A DNA stretch of 64,000 bases from Streptomyces sp. CB02366 (GCF_001905905.1 NZ_LIVT01000019.1:1-64000); one strand, 5' to 3'. Positions 34,530-43,046 are shown, numbered from the stretch's first letter. Program-made: numbers and translations. The notes: generated by a model not told the origin, from the sequence alone.

Positions 34530-34765
34530 CGACGTGTGGCAGGACGAGCTGGAACGTCTGGGTGCCGCCTTCGGCTTCGCCTTCTCCATCCTCTTCCGGC
34601 CCCCGCCGGAGCACGCCGCGATGCTGCGACGTACCTGCAGAACGCCCGTCGGCTGCTGCATGAGGGCGAGTTCGACAAGGCGATCGGCCGCGCCCGCCAG
34701 GCCATGGAGCGCATCTTGGAAGTGGCCGACTGGCCCCAGATCAGCAAGAACGACGACCTCCACTA
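34530..34765 (+). pseudogene. Gene fragment cut by the following IS
   Basis: Two frames together read like a natural helical protein: V-W-Q-D-E-L-E-R-L-G-A-A-F-G-F in one, then (after an indel near 34625) ATYLQNARRLLHEGEFDKAI and R-A-M-E-R-I-L-E-V in the next. The in-frame TAA at 34764-34766 is supplied by the left end of the IS, so the natural C-terminus is missing. Family not recognised. Confidence 0.55.
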
Positions 34766-35803
34766 ACGAGTTGGTGCGTGATAGCGGGTGGCGTGTGTTT
34801 GGCCTGGGCGTGGCCTGTCTTCAGGTGGTGACGGTGCGGTCTGAGACGAGGCCGACGATGGCGCGGTAGGTGTCGGGGAGGCGGTCGCGGCGGTGGGTCC
34901 AGCGCGTCAGTTGCTTCCATCGTTTGTGGTCGGCGAGGGCGTGCTCGACGCTGATGCGGTCAAAAGAGTGGCCGTGGCGGTCGCGTTCCCACTGCTGGAC
35001 TCTGCCGGGCAGCGCTCCCGACCGCGGCTTTCTGGGCGGGGTGATCGCTTGCCCGCAGTGGTCTCGGCTCAGGTCGGGGTAGCCGTCGTCCAGGAGGGCC
35101 TCGACGTCGGGAAAGTGTTGGAAGCAGACGGCGATGCCTTCGTTGCGGGCGGCTGTGGCATCGTGCATACGTCCAGGCCGCAAGGTATCGGTCCATAGTG
35201 TGCGGCCACGCCAGTCAGTAATGACGGTGGCCTTCATGGTGTTCTGCTTCTTCTTGCCCGAGACGAACGCACGTCGTCCGCCGCGGTTGGCCGGTGGTCT
35301 GCGGACCTGGATCTCGGTGGCGTCCAGCCGCAGCTCGATGCCTTCGGCCTGGGCATAGGCGAACACGTCCGTCAGCGTCCGCAGACGCAGGCCGGGGCGG
35401 TCGGGGACCGCGCACCCCCGCTCGGCCAGAAGCGCGCGTATCTCCTGGACGGCCCGGGTGATGGTGGAGCGATCGACGCCGAACAACAGGCCCAGGACCG
35501 AGTGCGGCAGATCATGGCACAGATGGATCAGCGTGGCCACCAGCCGGTCGACGAACACCAGTCGGTGACGGGCGCCGGCACCAGCAGCCCGCTTCCTGCC
35601 CCCACCCCGCGCAGCATGGCGGCGGCCTTCGACACCGGCCTGCCATGGCACGGCCAACTCCTCGATCAGGCGAGCCAGATGATGCCGCGAGATTCCGGTG
35701 AACAGCCGATGCGCCAGGACCGCTCGATTGACCTTGATCGCCACAACCGGATCATGCCACCTGCCAGCAAGGGCACCTCACCCACTACCACGCACCAACT
35801 CGT
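34766..35803 (-). mobile_element. Complete IS5-superfamily element
   Basis: Inverted repeats ACGAGTTGGTGCGTG (34766 onward; complement ending 35803), extending with two mismatches to about 27 bp, flanked by TA on both sides. One intact transposase gene on the minus strand. No passenger genes. Confidence 0.9.
34821..35744 (-). CDS. IS5-family transposase
   Basis: 307 aa in a single frame from ATG 35744. N-terminal helical domain with HTH (HSVLGLLFGVDRSTITRAVQ), then the DDE core: LRLDATEIQVRRP (Asp), ALLDDGYPDLSRDHCG (Asp) and ISVEHALADHKRWKQLTRW (Glu). A K-K-K-Q-N-T-M-K motif lies between. All catalytic residues present, so the element is probably active. Confidence 0.92.
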   Translation of the reverse strand: MAIKVNRAVLAHRLFTGISRHHLARLIEELAVPWQAGVEGRRHAARGGGRKRAAGAGARHRLVFVDRLVATLIHLCHDLPHSVLGLLFGVDRSTITRAVQEIRALLAERGCAVPDRPGLRLRTLTDVFAYAQAEGIELRLDATEIQVRRPPANRGGRRAFVSGKKKQNTMKATVITDWRGRTLWTDTLRPGRMHDATAARNEGIAVCFQHFPDVEALLDDGYPDLSRDHCGQAITPPRKPRSGALPGRVQQWERDRHGHSFDRISVEHALADHKRWKQLTRWTHRRDRLPDTYRAIVGLVSDRTVTT

Positions 35804-35893
35804 TAGCGACCGATCGAGTGGACACCGCCCCTGGAAGCCGGGAAGCGCACGAACTGGCCGATCAGGGGTGAAACGCGATGCGGCGTTGCACCC

Positions 35894-36100
35894 TTAGACA
35901 GCCGGGGACGGGGTGGCCTCCAGGGCCATCCGGGCGTTCGTGCTGGGAGCGAGGGGGTGGTGCTGGACACAGCGCACGGTGCCCTCCTGCGTCGTGGGCA
36001 GCCGGCCTTCTGTCTCCCGCAGGACGACCTCGGCGAGCGTCTGGGGCCCTGTCCTTCAGCCGCTGGTAGGCGGGGCGCCGAATCTCGGCGGGACGGCGTG
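35894..36100 (-). pseudogene. C-terminal gene fragment with frameshift
   Basis: Read with one base removed from the GGGCCCC run near 36050, the minus strand gives RLKDRAQTLAEVVLRETEGR then L-P-T-T-Q-E-G-T-V-R-C-V-Q-H-H-P-L-A and a TAA stop at 35894-35896. The upstream part is missing. Family not recognised. It lies between the IS and the AbiTii cassette. Confidence 0.45.
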
Positions 36101-36146
36101 AGTTCCTGCCGCTGGTGAGCATGCAGTCACCAGTGGGCACCGCGGG

Positions 36147-36860
36147 TCAGCGTCGAGGCCACCAACGGTGGTGCGGGCGGGTGGGAAAGCTGACCGTCGC
36201 GCTGTGGCGGTGGGGAGCGATGACGTGGACCGGTGAGTGGTCGCCGACAGTGATGTTGATCGTCTGCGCCGCTTGGTGCACCTGGCCCACTGTGGGCTCT
36301 GACTCTCCCGGTTCCATGGTGGCGCGCAGTTCGGCGACGAACTCCAGCAGCCGGTTGCGAACCTGTTCGAGGATGTCGTGGAGGGCCGAGGCGTGAACCG
36401 ACCAGTAGATTCTCTCCACCACCACCCCCTGCCCGGAGCGCTCGCTGGTCATCAGACGAGCCAGTTCCGCACTGCCGGGTAGGCCAAATTTGAACGGTGT
36501 ATGAGGGTCCTGATTGGCAATCAGGTTCTGGATCTTGCCAACGCTGAAGGTGACGGGCAGCTGCTCGGATACCAGGTCGTGGGCAACATCGGGGAGGGCG
36601 AGGACACTGATGGTCTCGTTGCGTCCCTGCGAGAAGCGGGAATGCGAGTCCATCTGCAAAGGCGCGGTGATCGTCCGGTAGGTGGGCAGCGGCATGCCGG
36701 GACCGGGGTAGCCCTGCAGTTCGTTGCGCGCCCAGAGGCGCAAGGGCTCAGAGAACGCGCGACCGCCCAGGACGATCACGAGCCGCAAGAGTTGCTGGAT
36801 GGGAACCGACTCGTCCAAGACGTCCTGCTCGAACTTGTCCAGGGGCGGTTGCTTGCTCAT
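36147..36860 (-). CDS. AbiTii-domain protein, first paralog
   Basis: 237 aa from ATG 36860. N-terminal AbiTii-like domain: LDKFEQDVLDESVPIQQLLR, WARNELQGY at about 43-51 and L-P-T-Y-R, the signatures (short helices, W..EL.GY, P.YR) I associate with this family. A middle region of about 110 residues follows, ending with a conserved helical segment (YWSVHASALHDILEQVRNRL). Near the C-terminus is the motif ITVGDHSPVHVIAP shared with the two adjacent genes. AbiTii domains are predicted effectors or partners in phage-conflict systems; no catalytic residues can be named. The gene lies 49 bases downstream of its paralog. Confidence 0.8.
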   Translation of the reverse strand: MSKQPPLDKFEQDVLDESVPIQQLLRLVIVLGGRAFSEPLRLWARNELQGYPGPGMPLPTYRTITAPLQMDSHSRFSQGRNETISVLALPDVAHDLVSEQLPVTFSVGKIQNLIANQDPHTPFKFGLPGSAELARLMTSERSGQGVVVERIYWSVHASALHDILEQVRNRLLEFVAELRATMEPGESEPTVGQVHQAAQTINITVGDHSPVHVIAPHRHSATVSFPTRPHHRWWPRR

Positions 36861-36909
36861 GCGGACTACTCGCTTCTTGCCTACGGAACGGACAGGACCC
36901 CAAGACCTG

Positions 36910-37635
36910 TTACCGGGGGAGCTCCAGTGGGGCGTCGGCCGGGACGGTGGCGGTGGCGTCCTGTTCCGCGTAGGCAACCGGTGCGCTCACGGTCACCGGG
37001 GAGTTGTCCCCGACGGTGATGTGGATGCTGGTGAAGGCACGCTGGACCTGCTCGGACGTCGGCTCTTCCTCTCCGTTCGGCAGGGCAGAGCGCAGTTCGG
37101 CAACGAATTCAGTGAGCCGTGTGCGTATCTGATCGAGGATGCCTTCCAGGGTCGCCGTACTGACGGACCAGTACACCGACGTAACGACCAAGAAGGGATT
37201 GCCCTGCCGCTGACGCTGGTCACGGGTCATCAGCCGGGCAACCTGCGCCATGTTCGTTCCCCCGAGTCGGATGTGCTCCCCTTCCCTGGAGCCCGCGGTC
37301 ACCTGGATCTCGTGGACACCCCAGGCGATCGTGACCTCGTTCCCGACGTCCTCCACTGTTTCGGGCAGGTCCCGGGGGCTGATGTCCTGCCCCTTGAAGT
37401 GGTCCCTTCCCGCGAGCGTGTCGGCTTTCAGTTGCGCCGGGACCTTCCGGTATGCCGGCACCTCGCCCGTAGGGTCGCTGTATCCCTTCAGCTCCTGTTG
37501 GGCCCATGTGCGCAGAGAGGCGGAGGAGGCGTGCGCACCCATGATCAGAACTTGGCGCAGGATCGAAGCGAGCGCGACTGAGTCGTCCAGGACGTCGCGC
37601 TCAAGACGCGCCAGCATGCTGAGGGATTGGTCCAC
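36910..37635 (-). CDS. AbiTii-domain protein, second paralog
   Basis: About 241 aa from GTG 37635 (the frame is open further upstream, and ATG 37617 is an alternative). Same architecture as its neighbour: LERDVLDDSVALASILRQVL, WAQQELKGY, V-P-A-Y-R-K-V; YWSVSTATLEGILDQIRTRL; C-terminal ITVGDNSPVTVSAP followed by Y-A-E-Q. The two are clearly homologous over their whole length yet well diverged, so the duplication is old and both are presumably kept for function. Ends 49 bases before the next gene. Confidence 0.8.
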   Translation of the reverse strand: MDQSLSMLARLERDVLDDSVALASILRQVLIMGAHASSASLRTWAQQELKGYSDPTGEVPAYRKVPAQLKADTLAGRDHFKGQDISPRDLPETVEDVGNEVTIAWGVHEIQVTAGSREGEHIRLGGTNMAQVARLMTRDQRQRQGNPFLVVTSVYWSVSTATLEGILDQIRTRLTEFVAELRSALPNGEEEPTSEQVQRAFTSIHITVGDNSPVTVSAPVAYAEQDATATVPADAPLELPR

Positions 37636-37687
37636 GAGGAGGGCTTCCTGGTCGGAGGAGTGCGCGTGGGGGCTGACGTAGGACGGT

Positions 37688-37969
37688 TCAGGACATCTCG
37701 AGGAGGGCGACGACCGCAGCAACCACAGCAGCAACCGAGCCGACGGCCGTCCAGACAACGGCGGAGCGGTGCCACCACGGCGGGGCAGGGGCAGGTTGCG
37801 CCGTCGGATTGACGCTGATGCTGGCAGTACCCCCCTGCTCGGCGTAGGAGAAGGGCGCCGACACGTTGACTGGAGAATGATCTCCTCCAGTGATGTCGAT
37901 GCGCTGTCCCGCCCCTGAACGAGACGGCGAAGACGAGGGATCGGCCACGGGTTCAGGATCGGAAGTCAT
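37688..37969 (-). CDS. Small membrane protein sharing the C-terminal motif of the AbiTii pair
   Basis: 93 aa, ATG 37969. Acidic Ser/Pro-rich start, then ITGGDHSPVNVSAP plus S-Y-A-E-Q at about 26-44, which is the motif found near the C-termini of both downstream AbiTii proteins. A Pro-rich spacer follows, then a membrane helix (SAVVWTAVGSVAAVVAAVVA). Essentially the shared tail fused to a membrane anchor. As the first gene of the three-gene unit it could tether the AbiTii proteins to the membrane through a common partner or through motif-motif assembly; inference. Confidence 0.7.
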   Translation of the reverse strand: MTSDPEPVADPSSSPSRSGAGQRIDITGGDHSPVNVSAPFSYAEQGGTASISVNPTAQPAPAPPWWHRSAVVWTAVGSVAAVVAAVVALLEMS

Positions 37970-38119
37970 ACCGCCTCATTCCAACAACATCAGTTCGCCG
38001 GACCATAACAGCCGACACCGACATTGCTACCTGCCCTCAGGCCCCGTGGTCGTGACTCCGCCCCCAGCAAGGGTGGTGAGCCCGAAACGGAGATCGCTCC
38101 GGATTGGAACTGCCTCTCG

Positions 38120-38465
38120 CCGACCTCGTCGACGCCGACGACTTGCCCTAATATCGAGCCGGGCGTCGTCTTCGAGGACGATGACCTCGAAACGTGGCGG
38201 CGACAGCAACAGGAACCGGACACCTGGGCGCAGTTGTCGAACGAGCAGCGCGAGCGCCTGACCGCCCTGGGCATCCGCGGTGCCGCGCTTCCCGTGTCGG
38301 CCGCCGCCCCGGCAGAACTCCCTGCGGCGCCGACCGACGCGGCCAGGGCGCGCGCAAGGCCGGGAGCAACGCGCAGGCGGCGTTCCAGCGGGGCCTGGCA
38401 GCCCTCACGCAGTGGGTCGAGCGGGAAGGCACCCACCAGCCGGTGCCGCGTGGCGCGGTCGTCGA
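38120..38465 (+). pseudogene. Fragment of a plasmid helicase (helicase-associated region)
   Basis: One plus-strand frame reads F-E-D-D-D-L-E-T-W-R-R-Q-Q-Q-E-P, then TWAQLSNEQRERLTALGIR. After an indel, another reads AQAAFQRGLAALTQWVEREG then T-H-Q-P-V-P-R-G. These are the hallmark repeats of the C-terminal helicase-associated domain of large actinomycete plasmid/ICE helicases. Start, motor domains and the true C-terminus are gone. It stops where the opposed relaxase fragment begins. Confidence 0.7.
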
Positions 38466-38469
38466 GGTC

Positions 38470-38879
38470 GCCGTCGGCGGAGGCCGGAACACGAGGTCGA
38501 AGGCCAGCCACGGGGTGCGCTCCTTGGCCTTGTCGCTCTTCGCCGACTGGTTGTGCTCGATGGGCCTGCCCAGCACGGTCGCCCGCCGAGCCTGCGCCGG
38601 GCTCTTGCCCTGGTCCAGGAGCTCGCGCTCGATCCGGTCGGCATCGGGGTGCCGGCCTTCCCCCAGGAGGAGCTCGGCCTGCCGCTCGCTCACCACGTCC
38701 CCGGCCGTCAGGCCGAGCGCGGCCAGGCCCCGGCCCTTCCACACGCCGGGCGGGGCACCGACCTCGTCCTGGGCGGCGCGCAGCGGCGTGCCTACGGCGC
38801 GGTGGCCGTCGCCGACCATCACGCCACGGAAGAGGTAGCGCACCCCGGCCCCCGGGCGAACTGGCGACATGCTGATCAT
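38470..38879 (-). pseudogene. N-terminal fragment of a MobF/TrwC relaxase
   Basis: From ATG 38879 the frame encodes about 135 natural residues: GAGVRYLFRGVMVGDGHRAV, VWKGRGLAALGLTAGDVVSE, ELLLGEGRHPDADRIERELL, RRATVLGRPIEHNQSA and TPWLAFDLVFRPP. This is the N-terminal relaxase region of Streptomyces TrwC-type proteins. The frame then runs into the oppositely oriented helicase fragment, so the rest, including the helicase half, is deleted. It cannot be functional alone. Confidence 0.75.
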
Positions 38880-39038
38880 CAGCCCATGGAACCCCTGCGC
38901 TGACCTGCATAAAAGCGTGATCCGGGGTCCTTCCCACCGGACGGGAGACCATCACCAGATCTTTACCGGGGCGCCCGCCGGGCGGTCCGTCGGTTCAGCC
39001 CGAGACAGTAAGCCACCGGTGTGTGCACTCTCCTGCGC

Positions 39039-39242
39039 ATGGAAATCATCCGAGCCGGAATCCCCTGTCCTCTCTGCCCCGCGATCACCGGGGAGCTGGT
39101 GTACCTGGTCCTCAGCGCCGAGTTCTCCTTTCCCCAGCGAGAGGTCGTCAGGGACCGGTGGTGTCCCGCCGACTGCCACCTGCTCCACCCCGACCGCTGG
39201 AGGGAGGAGATGCCGCCGCTCCCCGGCGACGAGGACGTCTGA
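39039..39242 (+). CDS. Small hypothetical protein with two CxxC-like motifs
   Basis: 67 aa from ATG 39039 (a GTG at 39021 is possible). CPLC near the start and C-P-A-D-C later, separated by a hydrophobic strand (ELVYLVLSAEFSF), suggest a small zinc-binding protein. No clear ribosome-binding site. Family not recognised. Confidence 0.45.
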   Translation: MEIIRAGIPCPLCPAITGELVYLVLSAEFSFPQREVVRDRWCPADCHLLHPDRWREEMPPLPGDEDV

Positions 39243-39460
39243 CGACGCCGTGCGAATACTGCGCCGCAACCACACGAGCCCCACCAGCCCCAAAATCGCC
39301 ATGCAAGCGACTCCACCGTCGTCGAGCGCACGCCAGCACACCGCTACCCCGAAAACCCATCACGACTGAGCGCCACGTCACCAACGCCCTTCAACACGAC
39401 CAGCCACCACCGCCCCCGGCCGACCGGCCGGGGGCTTCGTGCGTCCTGGAGGAGTTCGCC

Positions 39461-39766
39461 GTGCCCACGTACGAGACCCTGCCCCGCTTCGCTGCCGACC
39501 TGGACCGCCTCACCCCGGAACAACGCCGCAAGTTCCGTCAGACCGTGGCGGCCTTCGTCGAGGACCTGCGTGCCGGAGGACGCTTCCGCGCCGGGCTGCG
39601 GATGAAGCGCGTCCGCTGCTCCCCCGGCGTCTACGAACTCACCTGGTCCGCGGGCAGTGGCCCAGCAGGGCGCGCCACGTGGCAGTACGGAGCCCCATGC
39701 CGTCCCGGCACCCCGCACGTCATCTGGCGTCGCATCGGCACCCACGACATCCTCACCGGCCCGTAG
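39461..39766 (+). CDS. RelE/HigB-like toxin-type protein
   Basis: 101 aa from GTG 39461, six bases after a near-perfect GGAGGAG. Sequence pattern of Streptomyces HigB/ParE-fold proteins: Y-E-T-L-P-R-F-A-A-D-L-D-R-L, QRRKFRQTVAAFVEDLRAG, GLRMKRVRCSPGVYELTWS, then HVIWRRIGTHDIL. The fold is an mRNA interferase or gyrase-type toxin, but several actinomycete members have no adjacent antitoxin and an unknown role. No antitoxin gene is seen next to it. Confidence 0.75.
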   Translation: MPTYETLPRFAADLDRLTPEQRRKFRQTVAAFVEDLRAGGRFRAGLRMKRVRCSPGVYELTWSAGSGPAGRATWQYGAPCRPGTPHVIWRRIGTHDILTGP

Positions 39767-39849
39767 CGCCTCACCGGGTCGCGTCCGAGTCGAGAGGCGG
39801 AGCGCCTGCGGCCCTGTGCCGAGGGGGTGGATCAAGGGCGTCGATGGCC

Positions 39850-40061
39850 CGTCGGGTCGCGGAAGCTCTCGAAGTGCCGGAGCCGCACTGCGACCGGGTG
39901 ACATCACCGACGAGATGTTCCGGGCCATGGACACGGCCAGGTGGCAGGGACTGCAGAAGGATCTGTGCGCCCTTGCCGCCAACGTCCGCGCCGACGCCGA
40001 AGGCCGGTGCAACAGCGCGGAACCCGGGTGGCGGGCCGGAGTCGAGTGGACTTTGCTGTAG
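39850..40061 (+). pseudogene. Fragment of an unidentified gene
   Basis: The frame contains DITDEMFRAMDTARWQGLQK then D-L-C-A-L-A-A-N-V-R-A-D-A-E-G-R, natural-looking helical sequence, but no start codon with a ribosome-binding site, and the flanking parts of the frame are not coding-like. Probably a leftover of a larger gene. Confidence 0.4.
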
Positions 40062-40120
40062 ATCGAGAACACCGCCGCCCAGCTGACCGAGGGCAGGCCG
40101 GGCGGGGGGGCGGCCCGGGG

Positions 40121-40417
40121 TCAGGGCGTGTCGCCGGAGTAGTAGAAGCGGCAGCTGACGCCGGGGCCGGAAGTGCGGGGCTCGCCGGGCTGCGGGTCGT
40201 ACAGCGCCCGGCCGCCGGGCCACCGGGCCAGCTCGGGGGTCAGGGCGACGCCGTCGTCGACTTCCTCGGTGCGCCAGCCGTGGATGTCGAGCAGCAGGCC
40301 GTCCAGCGGGCCGCCGACCAGTTCGGCGTAGGTCCGGTGCGGGAGCGGGCCGGCGTTCGGGTCGTCGTGGTCCGCGCCGTAGACGCGACCGTCCAGCAGC
40401 TGCTCGTCACCGTTCAT
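40121..40417 (-). CDS. Small hypothetical protein of the GGPLDG family
   Basis: 98 aa from ATG 40417. Core motif V-G-G-P-L-D-G-L-L-L-D, followed by W-P-G-G-R-A-L-Y-D-P and C-terminal CRFYYSGDTP. The gene at 45126-45332 encodes the same motif pair (H-G-G-P-L-D-G ... F-P-G-G-R-S-I-Y-A-P), so these are two paralogs of one small family. Function unknown; no membrane or signal segments. Confidence 0.65.
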   Translation of the reverse strand: MNGDEQLLDGRVYGADHDDPNAGPLPHRTYAELVGGPLDGLLLDIHGWRTEEVDDGVALTPELARWPGGRALYDPQPGEPRTSGPGVSCRFYYSGDTP

Positions 40418-40538
40418 CCGACCAGCCGGCACCGACAACGGGGGTGCGGAGACGGCGTCGGGCCCGGCCGGTGTGGCCGGGCCCGAGGCGGGAACGATGC
40501 GGTGCTACTGGGCCTGGAGGGCGCCGCAGCGGATCGGT

Positions 40539-41366
40539 TCAGCGGGTTGCGGCCTCGTCGGCGTGGCGGTCGCGCTGGCATTGGTGGCGGTCGTCGCCCG
40601 GCCGTGGCCGGTGACGGGACTGTGAGCGGGGCGGAAGGCCGCTGGGGCGAAGAGAGCGGTCGGCTGTGTTCAGCCGGTCGCGGACCTGGCGGGCGAAGTT
40701 CGGTCCCGGCAGCGGGATCTCACTGTCCGGTTCGCGAAGGTAGCCGCTGGCCACGGCGAGGGGCATGTAGGCCATCAACTCCATTACGACGGAGGAGCGT
40801 TGACGGGTGACGTGTCGGGCAAGCTGCCTCAGGACGCGCAGCAGGGTGGTGGTCGAGACGCCGTCACCAGCCTGCAGGAGGGCGGGGAGGCCGGGATCGT
40901 CGGCGCAGCGAATCTCGGTGCGCGCCGCAGGGGCTCGGGAGGCGGGTTTGCAGGTGCCAGCTTCGTTGGTCTGGGTGTGCCACCAGCTGGCGACGTGGGT
41001 CTCGCCGAGGGCGAGGTGGTGGAGGTAGAGGCAGTAGGCGGCGGCAGGTTGTCCGGCGCCGGCGGCGTACTGCCACCAGAAGCGAGCGCCGTCGTCGGTG
41101 TCGCTGAGCTGGAGCACGCAGGCCAGGACCAGGGCGGCGCGGGGTGCGGGGATCTGGTCGGTGACGAACTCGCCGACGGCGGTGGCCGGGGTGTGCCGCA
41201 CCACGGTCTCGCACAGCGCGCGCAGGTCGTCGGCCGCCGACTCGGTCGTCTGCCTCGGAGTGACGGCACCTCGCCAGGTCGTGTCACGAGTGGGGACGGT
41301 GTCACGTGGAACGGTGCGGTCGAAGGCGAGCAGCGCCCGGGAGAGGACGGCGTCCAGTGTGGTCAT
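40539..41366 (-). CDS. Hypothetical protein cotranscribed with a sigma factor
   Basis: 275 aa from ATG 41366 (overlaps the sigma gene by ATGA). Helical: ADDLRALCETVVRHTPATAV, ALVLACVLQLSDTDDGARFW, W-Q-Y-A-A-G-A-G-Q and YCLYLHHLALGETHVASWWH look like short TPR/SEL1-type repeats, then STTTLLRVLRQLARHVTRQR. The C-terminal 50 residues are Arg/His-rich. Proteins with such repeats paired to a sigma factor occur in many Streptomyces; it could act as a binding partner or anti-sigma-like factor, which is inference. Confidence 0.75.
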   Translation of the reverse strand: MTTLDAVLSRALLAFDRTVPRDTVPTRDTTWRGAVTPRQTTESAADDLRALCETVVRHTPATAVGEFVTDQIPAPRAALVLACVLQLSDTDDGARFWWQYAAGAGQPAAAYCLYLHHLALGETHVASWWHTQTNEAGTCKPASRAPAARTEIRCADDPGLPALLQAGDGVSTTTLLRVLRQLARHVTRQRSSVVMELMAYMPLAVASGYLREPDSEIPLPGPNFARQVRDRLNTADRSLRPSGLPPRSQSRHRPRPGDDRHQCQRDRHADEAATR

Positions 41367-42268
41367 GGGGTGGGTCCTTCGGTCAGGTGCAGCTCGGTGG
41401 TCTCGGTGATGAAGCGTCGGGCATGGCGTTCGTCGGACCGTACGGCGGCGATCGGCACTCCGAGGAGATCTGAGGTCTCCCGGATGCAGAAGCCGCACAG
41501 GTGCCGCAGCACCATGACGTCCATGTGGTTGTCGGGCAGCCTGCTGATCGCGAGGAACAGCTCGATGCTCTCCGCCAGCTGGTCCGTCCGCGCTTCGGAG
41601 TCGGTCTCCTCGAGGAGAGCGAGGGTGTCGAAGGCGCCCTGCACGAGCAGCGGTCGGTCGTCGCGGTGAGCGGCGCGGGCCTTGACCGTAGCGCGCAGGA
41701 GGTTCCAGGCATAGCGACGGATGTCGGGGCTGGCGAGGGCCTCGTCGAAGCTGAGCCAGAGGATCGCGAAGGTGTCTTCCACCGCTTGGTCGCGGGCGTC
41801 GCCGGTGAGGAAGACGCTGGCATAGCGGACGTAGCCGCCTTCGACGGTGGCGCGCAGGGCGTCGTGGGCAAGGGGCGGACGGCCGGAACCGGCAGTGGTG
41901 ACAGTGGGTCCGCCTTCGCCGGAGCGGTCGATCCAGTCGCTGTTCTTGCCCACGTCCAGAGCGGCCTGCTGCCACAGCCGGTACAGCGGCCAGCGGGGGA
42001 CGTCCAGGACGGTAGCGACGCGGTGTATGACCTCCCAGCGCGGATAGTGCCCCACTCCGCGCAGGAGCTCGGAGAGCTTCGACTTGGCAAGGACGACGTG
42101 GAGGCTGAGGTCGGCCAGGGTGTAGCCGCTGGCGAGGTAGCGATCGCGGGTCGGCTCCAGCCACGCGGCGTGGGTGGAGCCGACGGTGGGGGCGATGGGT
42201 CCGAGCTTGCGGCCGGGACGGACCGGAACCGGCCCGGAGGCGGGCCCCGGTGCGGGGAGCATCGTCAC
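41363..42268 (-). CDS. Sigma-70-family RNA polymerase sigma factor with extra N-terminal HTH
   Basis: 301 aa from GTG 42268 (coupled by GTGA overlap to the gene before it). Residues about 30-95 form an XRE-like helix-turn-helix (YTLADLSLHVVLAKSKLSEL, HRVATVLDVPRWPLYRLWQQ). Region 2 is around ARDQAVEDTFAILWLSF...RRYAWNLLRATVKAR, and region 4 is FLAISRLPDNHMDVMVLRHL...ETSDLLGVPIAAVRSDERHA. ECF-like in size, with an added DNA-binding or ligand-sensing front part. It would redirect RNA polymerase to unknown promoters. Confidence 0.85.
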   Translation of the reverse strand: MTMLPAPGPASGPVPVRPGRKLGPIAPTVGSTHAAWLEPTRDRYLASGYTLADLSLHVVLAKSKLSELLRGVGHYPRWEVIHRVATVLDVPRWPLYRLWQQAALDVGKNSDWIDRSGEGGPTVTTAGSGRPPLAHDALRATVEGGYVRYASVFLTGDARDQAVEDTFAILWLSFDEALASPDIRRYAWNLLRATVKARAAHRDDRPLLVQGAFDTLALLEETDSEARTDQLAESIELFLAISRLPDNHMDVMVLRHLCGFCIRETSDLLGVPIAAVRSDERHARRFITETTELHLTEGPTP

Positions 42269-42489
42269 AGGGTGCCGTCCTCATCGTCAGGCACCGCCGC
42301 AACCCGGCGTCCGGAGGCCGGCGTGGTCCGGGCGCGGTAACCGCCCAGGACCTGGGTGACGGTCAGTCCGAGAACCGGGGCGAGCCCGGCGATCAGGGCC
42401 GCGTGGCCCATCGCCGCCATCACCAGGCTCCACGTCAGCACCACCACGAGCGCCAGCATCATTGCCGCCGCTATCTGTTTCCTACTCAT
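42265..42489 (-). CDS. Small membrane protein upstream of the sigma factor
   Basis: 74 aa from ATG 42489, GAGG seven bases ahead. Two hydrophobic segments (AAMMLALVVVLTWSLVMAAM, ALIAGLAPVLGLTVTQVL) and a basic, then acidic C-terminus. First gene of the three-gene operon 42489-40539; might sense at the membrane or be unrelated in function. Confidence 0.7.
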   Translation of the reverse strand: MSRKQIAAAMMLALVVVLTWSLVMAAMGHAALIAGLAPVLGLTVTQVLGGYRARTTPASGRRVAAVPDDEDGTL

Positions 42490-43046
42490 CACCCATCCTC
42501 GGTATCGGGAGTCGGCCGGCGCGGCATCCGGAAGTGCCACCGCGCCATGAAGGGATCTCCATCAACGAGCGGGTGCCGTGCCGCTGCTGATGGGCCCTCA
42601 GCATGGACCCGCTCCCATCAGCAACGCTACGTGATCATGGAATTACGGAACATTAGAAATCGCAGACGATCAGTCACGAGCGCGGAACAGACCATTCCGG
42701 GGGACGTCCAGCACACCGGGCACGTCCTGTGGGTGAAGTTCCCGGTTTTCCTTGCAAACCGATCCCGTACGTCGTCCCATGGGGGAGGACACCTCGGTGT
42801 CGGTCCTTCCATCCGGAAGAACGGTGCGCCCCCGTGCCGAAGAAAGAGGGGATCGCGCCACCTGCCCTGCCCGGCCTGTCGTATAGGCCGGGCAGGGCAG
42901 ACCCCTGGCACGGAGGGGAAGACGACCGTAGCGCAGCCCGCTGACAGCACTCCGCGCTGTTGCGGTCTTCATCCTCGGTCGCAGCCCACCCTGGGCACCA
43001 GGACGCGACCAGCACGCAGCCGGGGCCGGGACTCCGGACCCCTCGG
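42490..43046. other. Intergenic region with a very strong hairpin; no convincing gene
   Basis: Presumed promoter region of the minus-strand sigma operon. Open frames across it are mixed in composition. The only clear structure is the hairpin at 42863-42901. Confidence 0.5.
42863..42901. terminator. 16-bp perfect-stem hairpin
   Basis: CTGCCCTGCCCGGCCT (42863-42878), loop GTCGTAT, then the exact complement AGGCCGGGCAGGGCAG to 42901. Extremely stable; no T-run, which is common for Streptomyces terminators. It would end transcription from the minus-strand gene at 43047 before the sigma operon. Confidence 0.6.
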
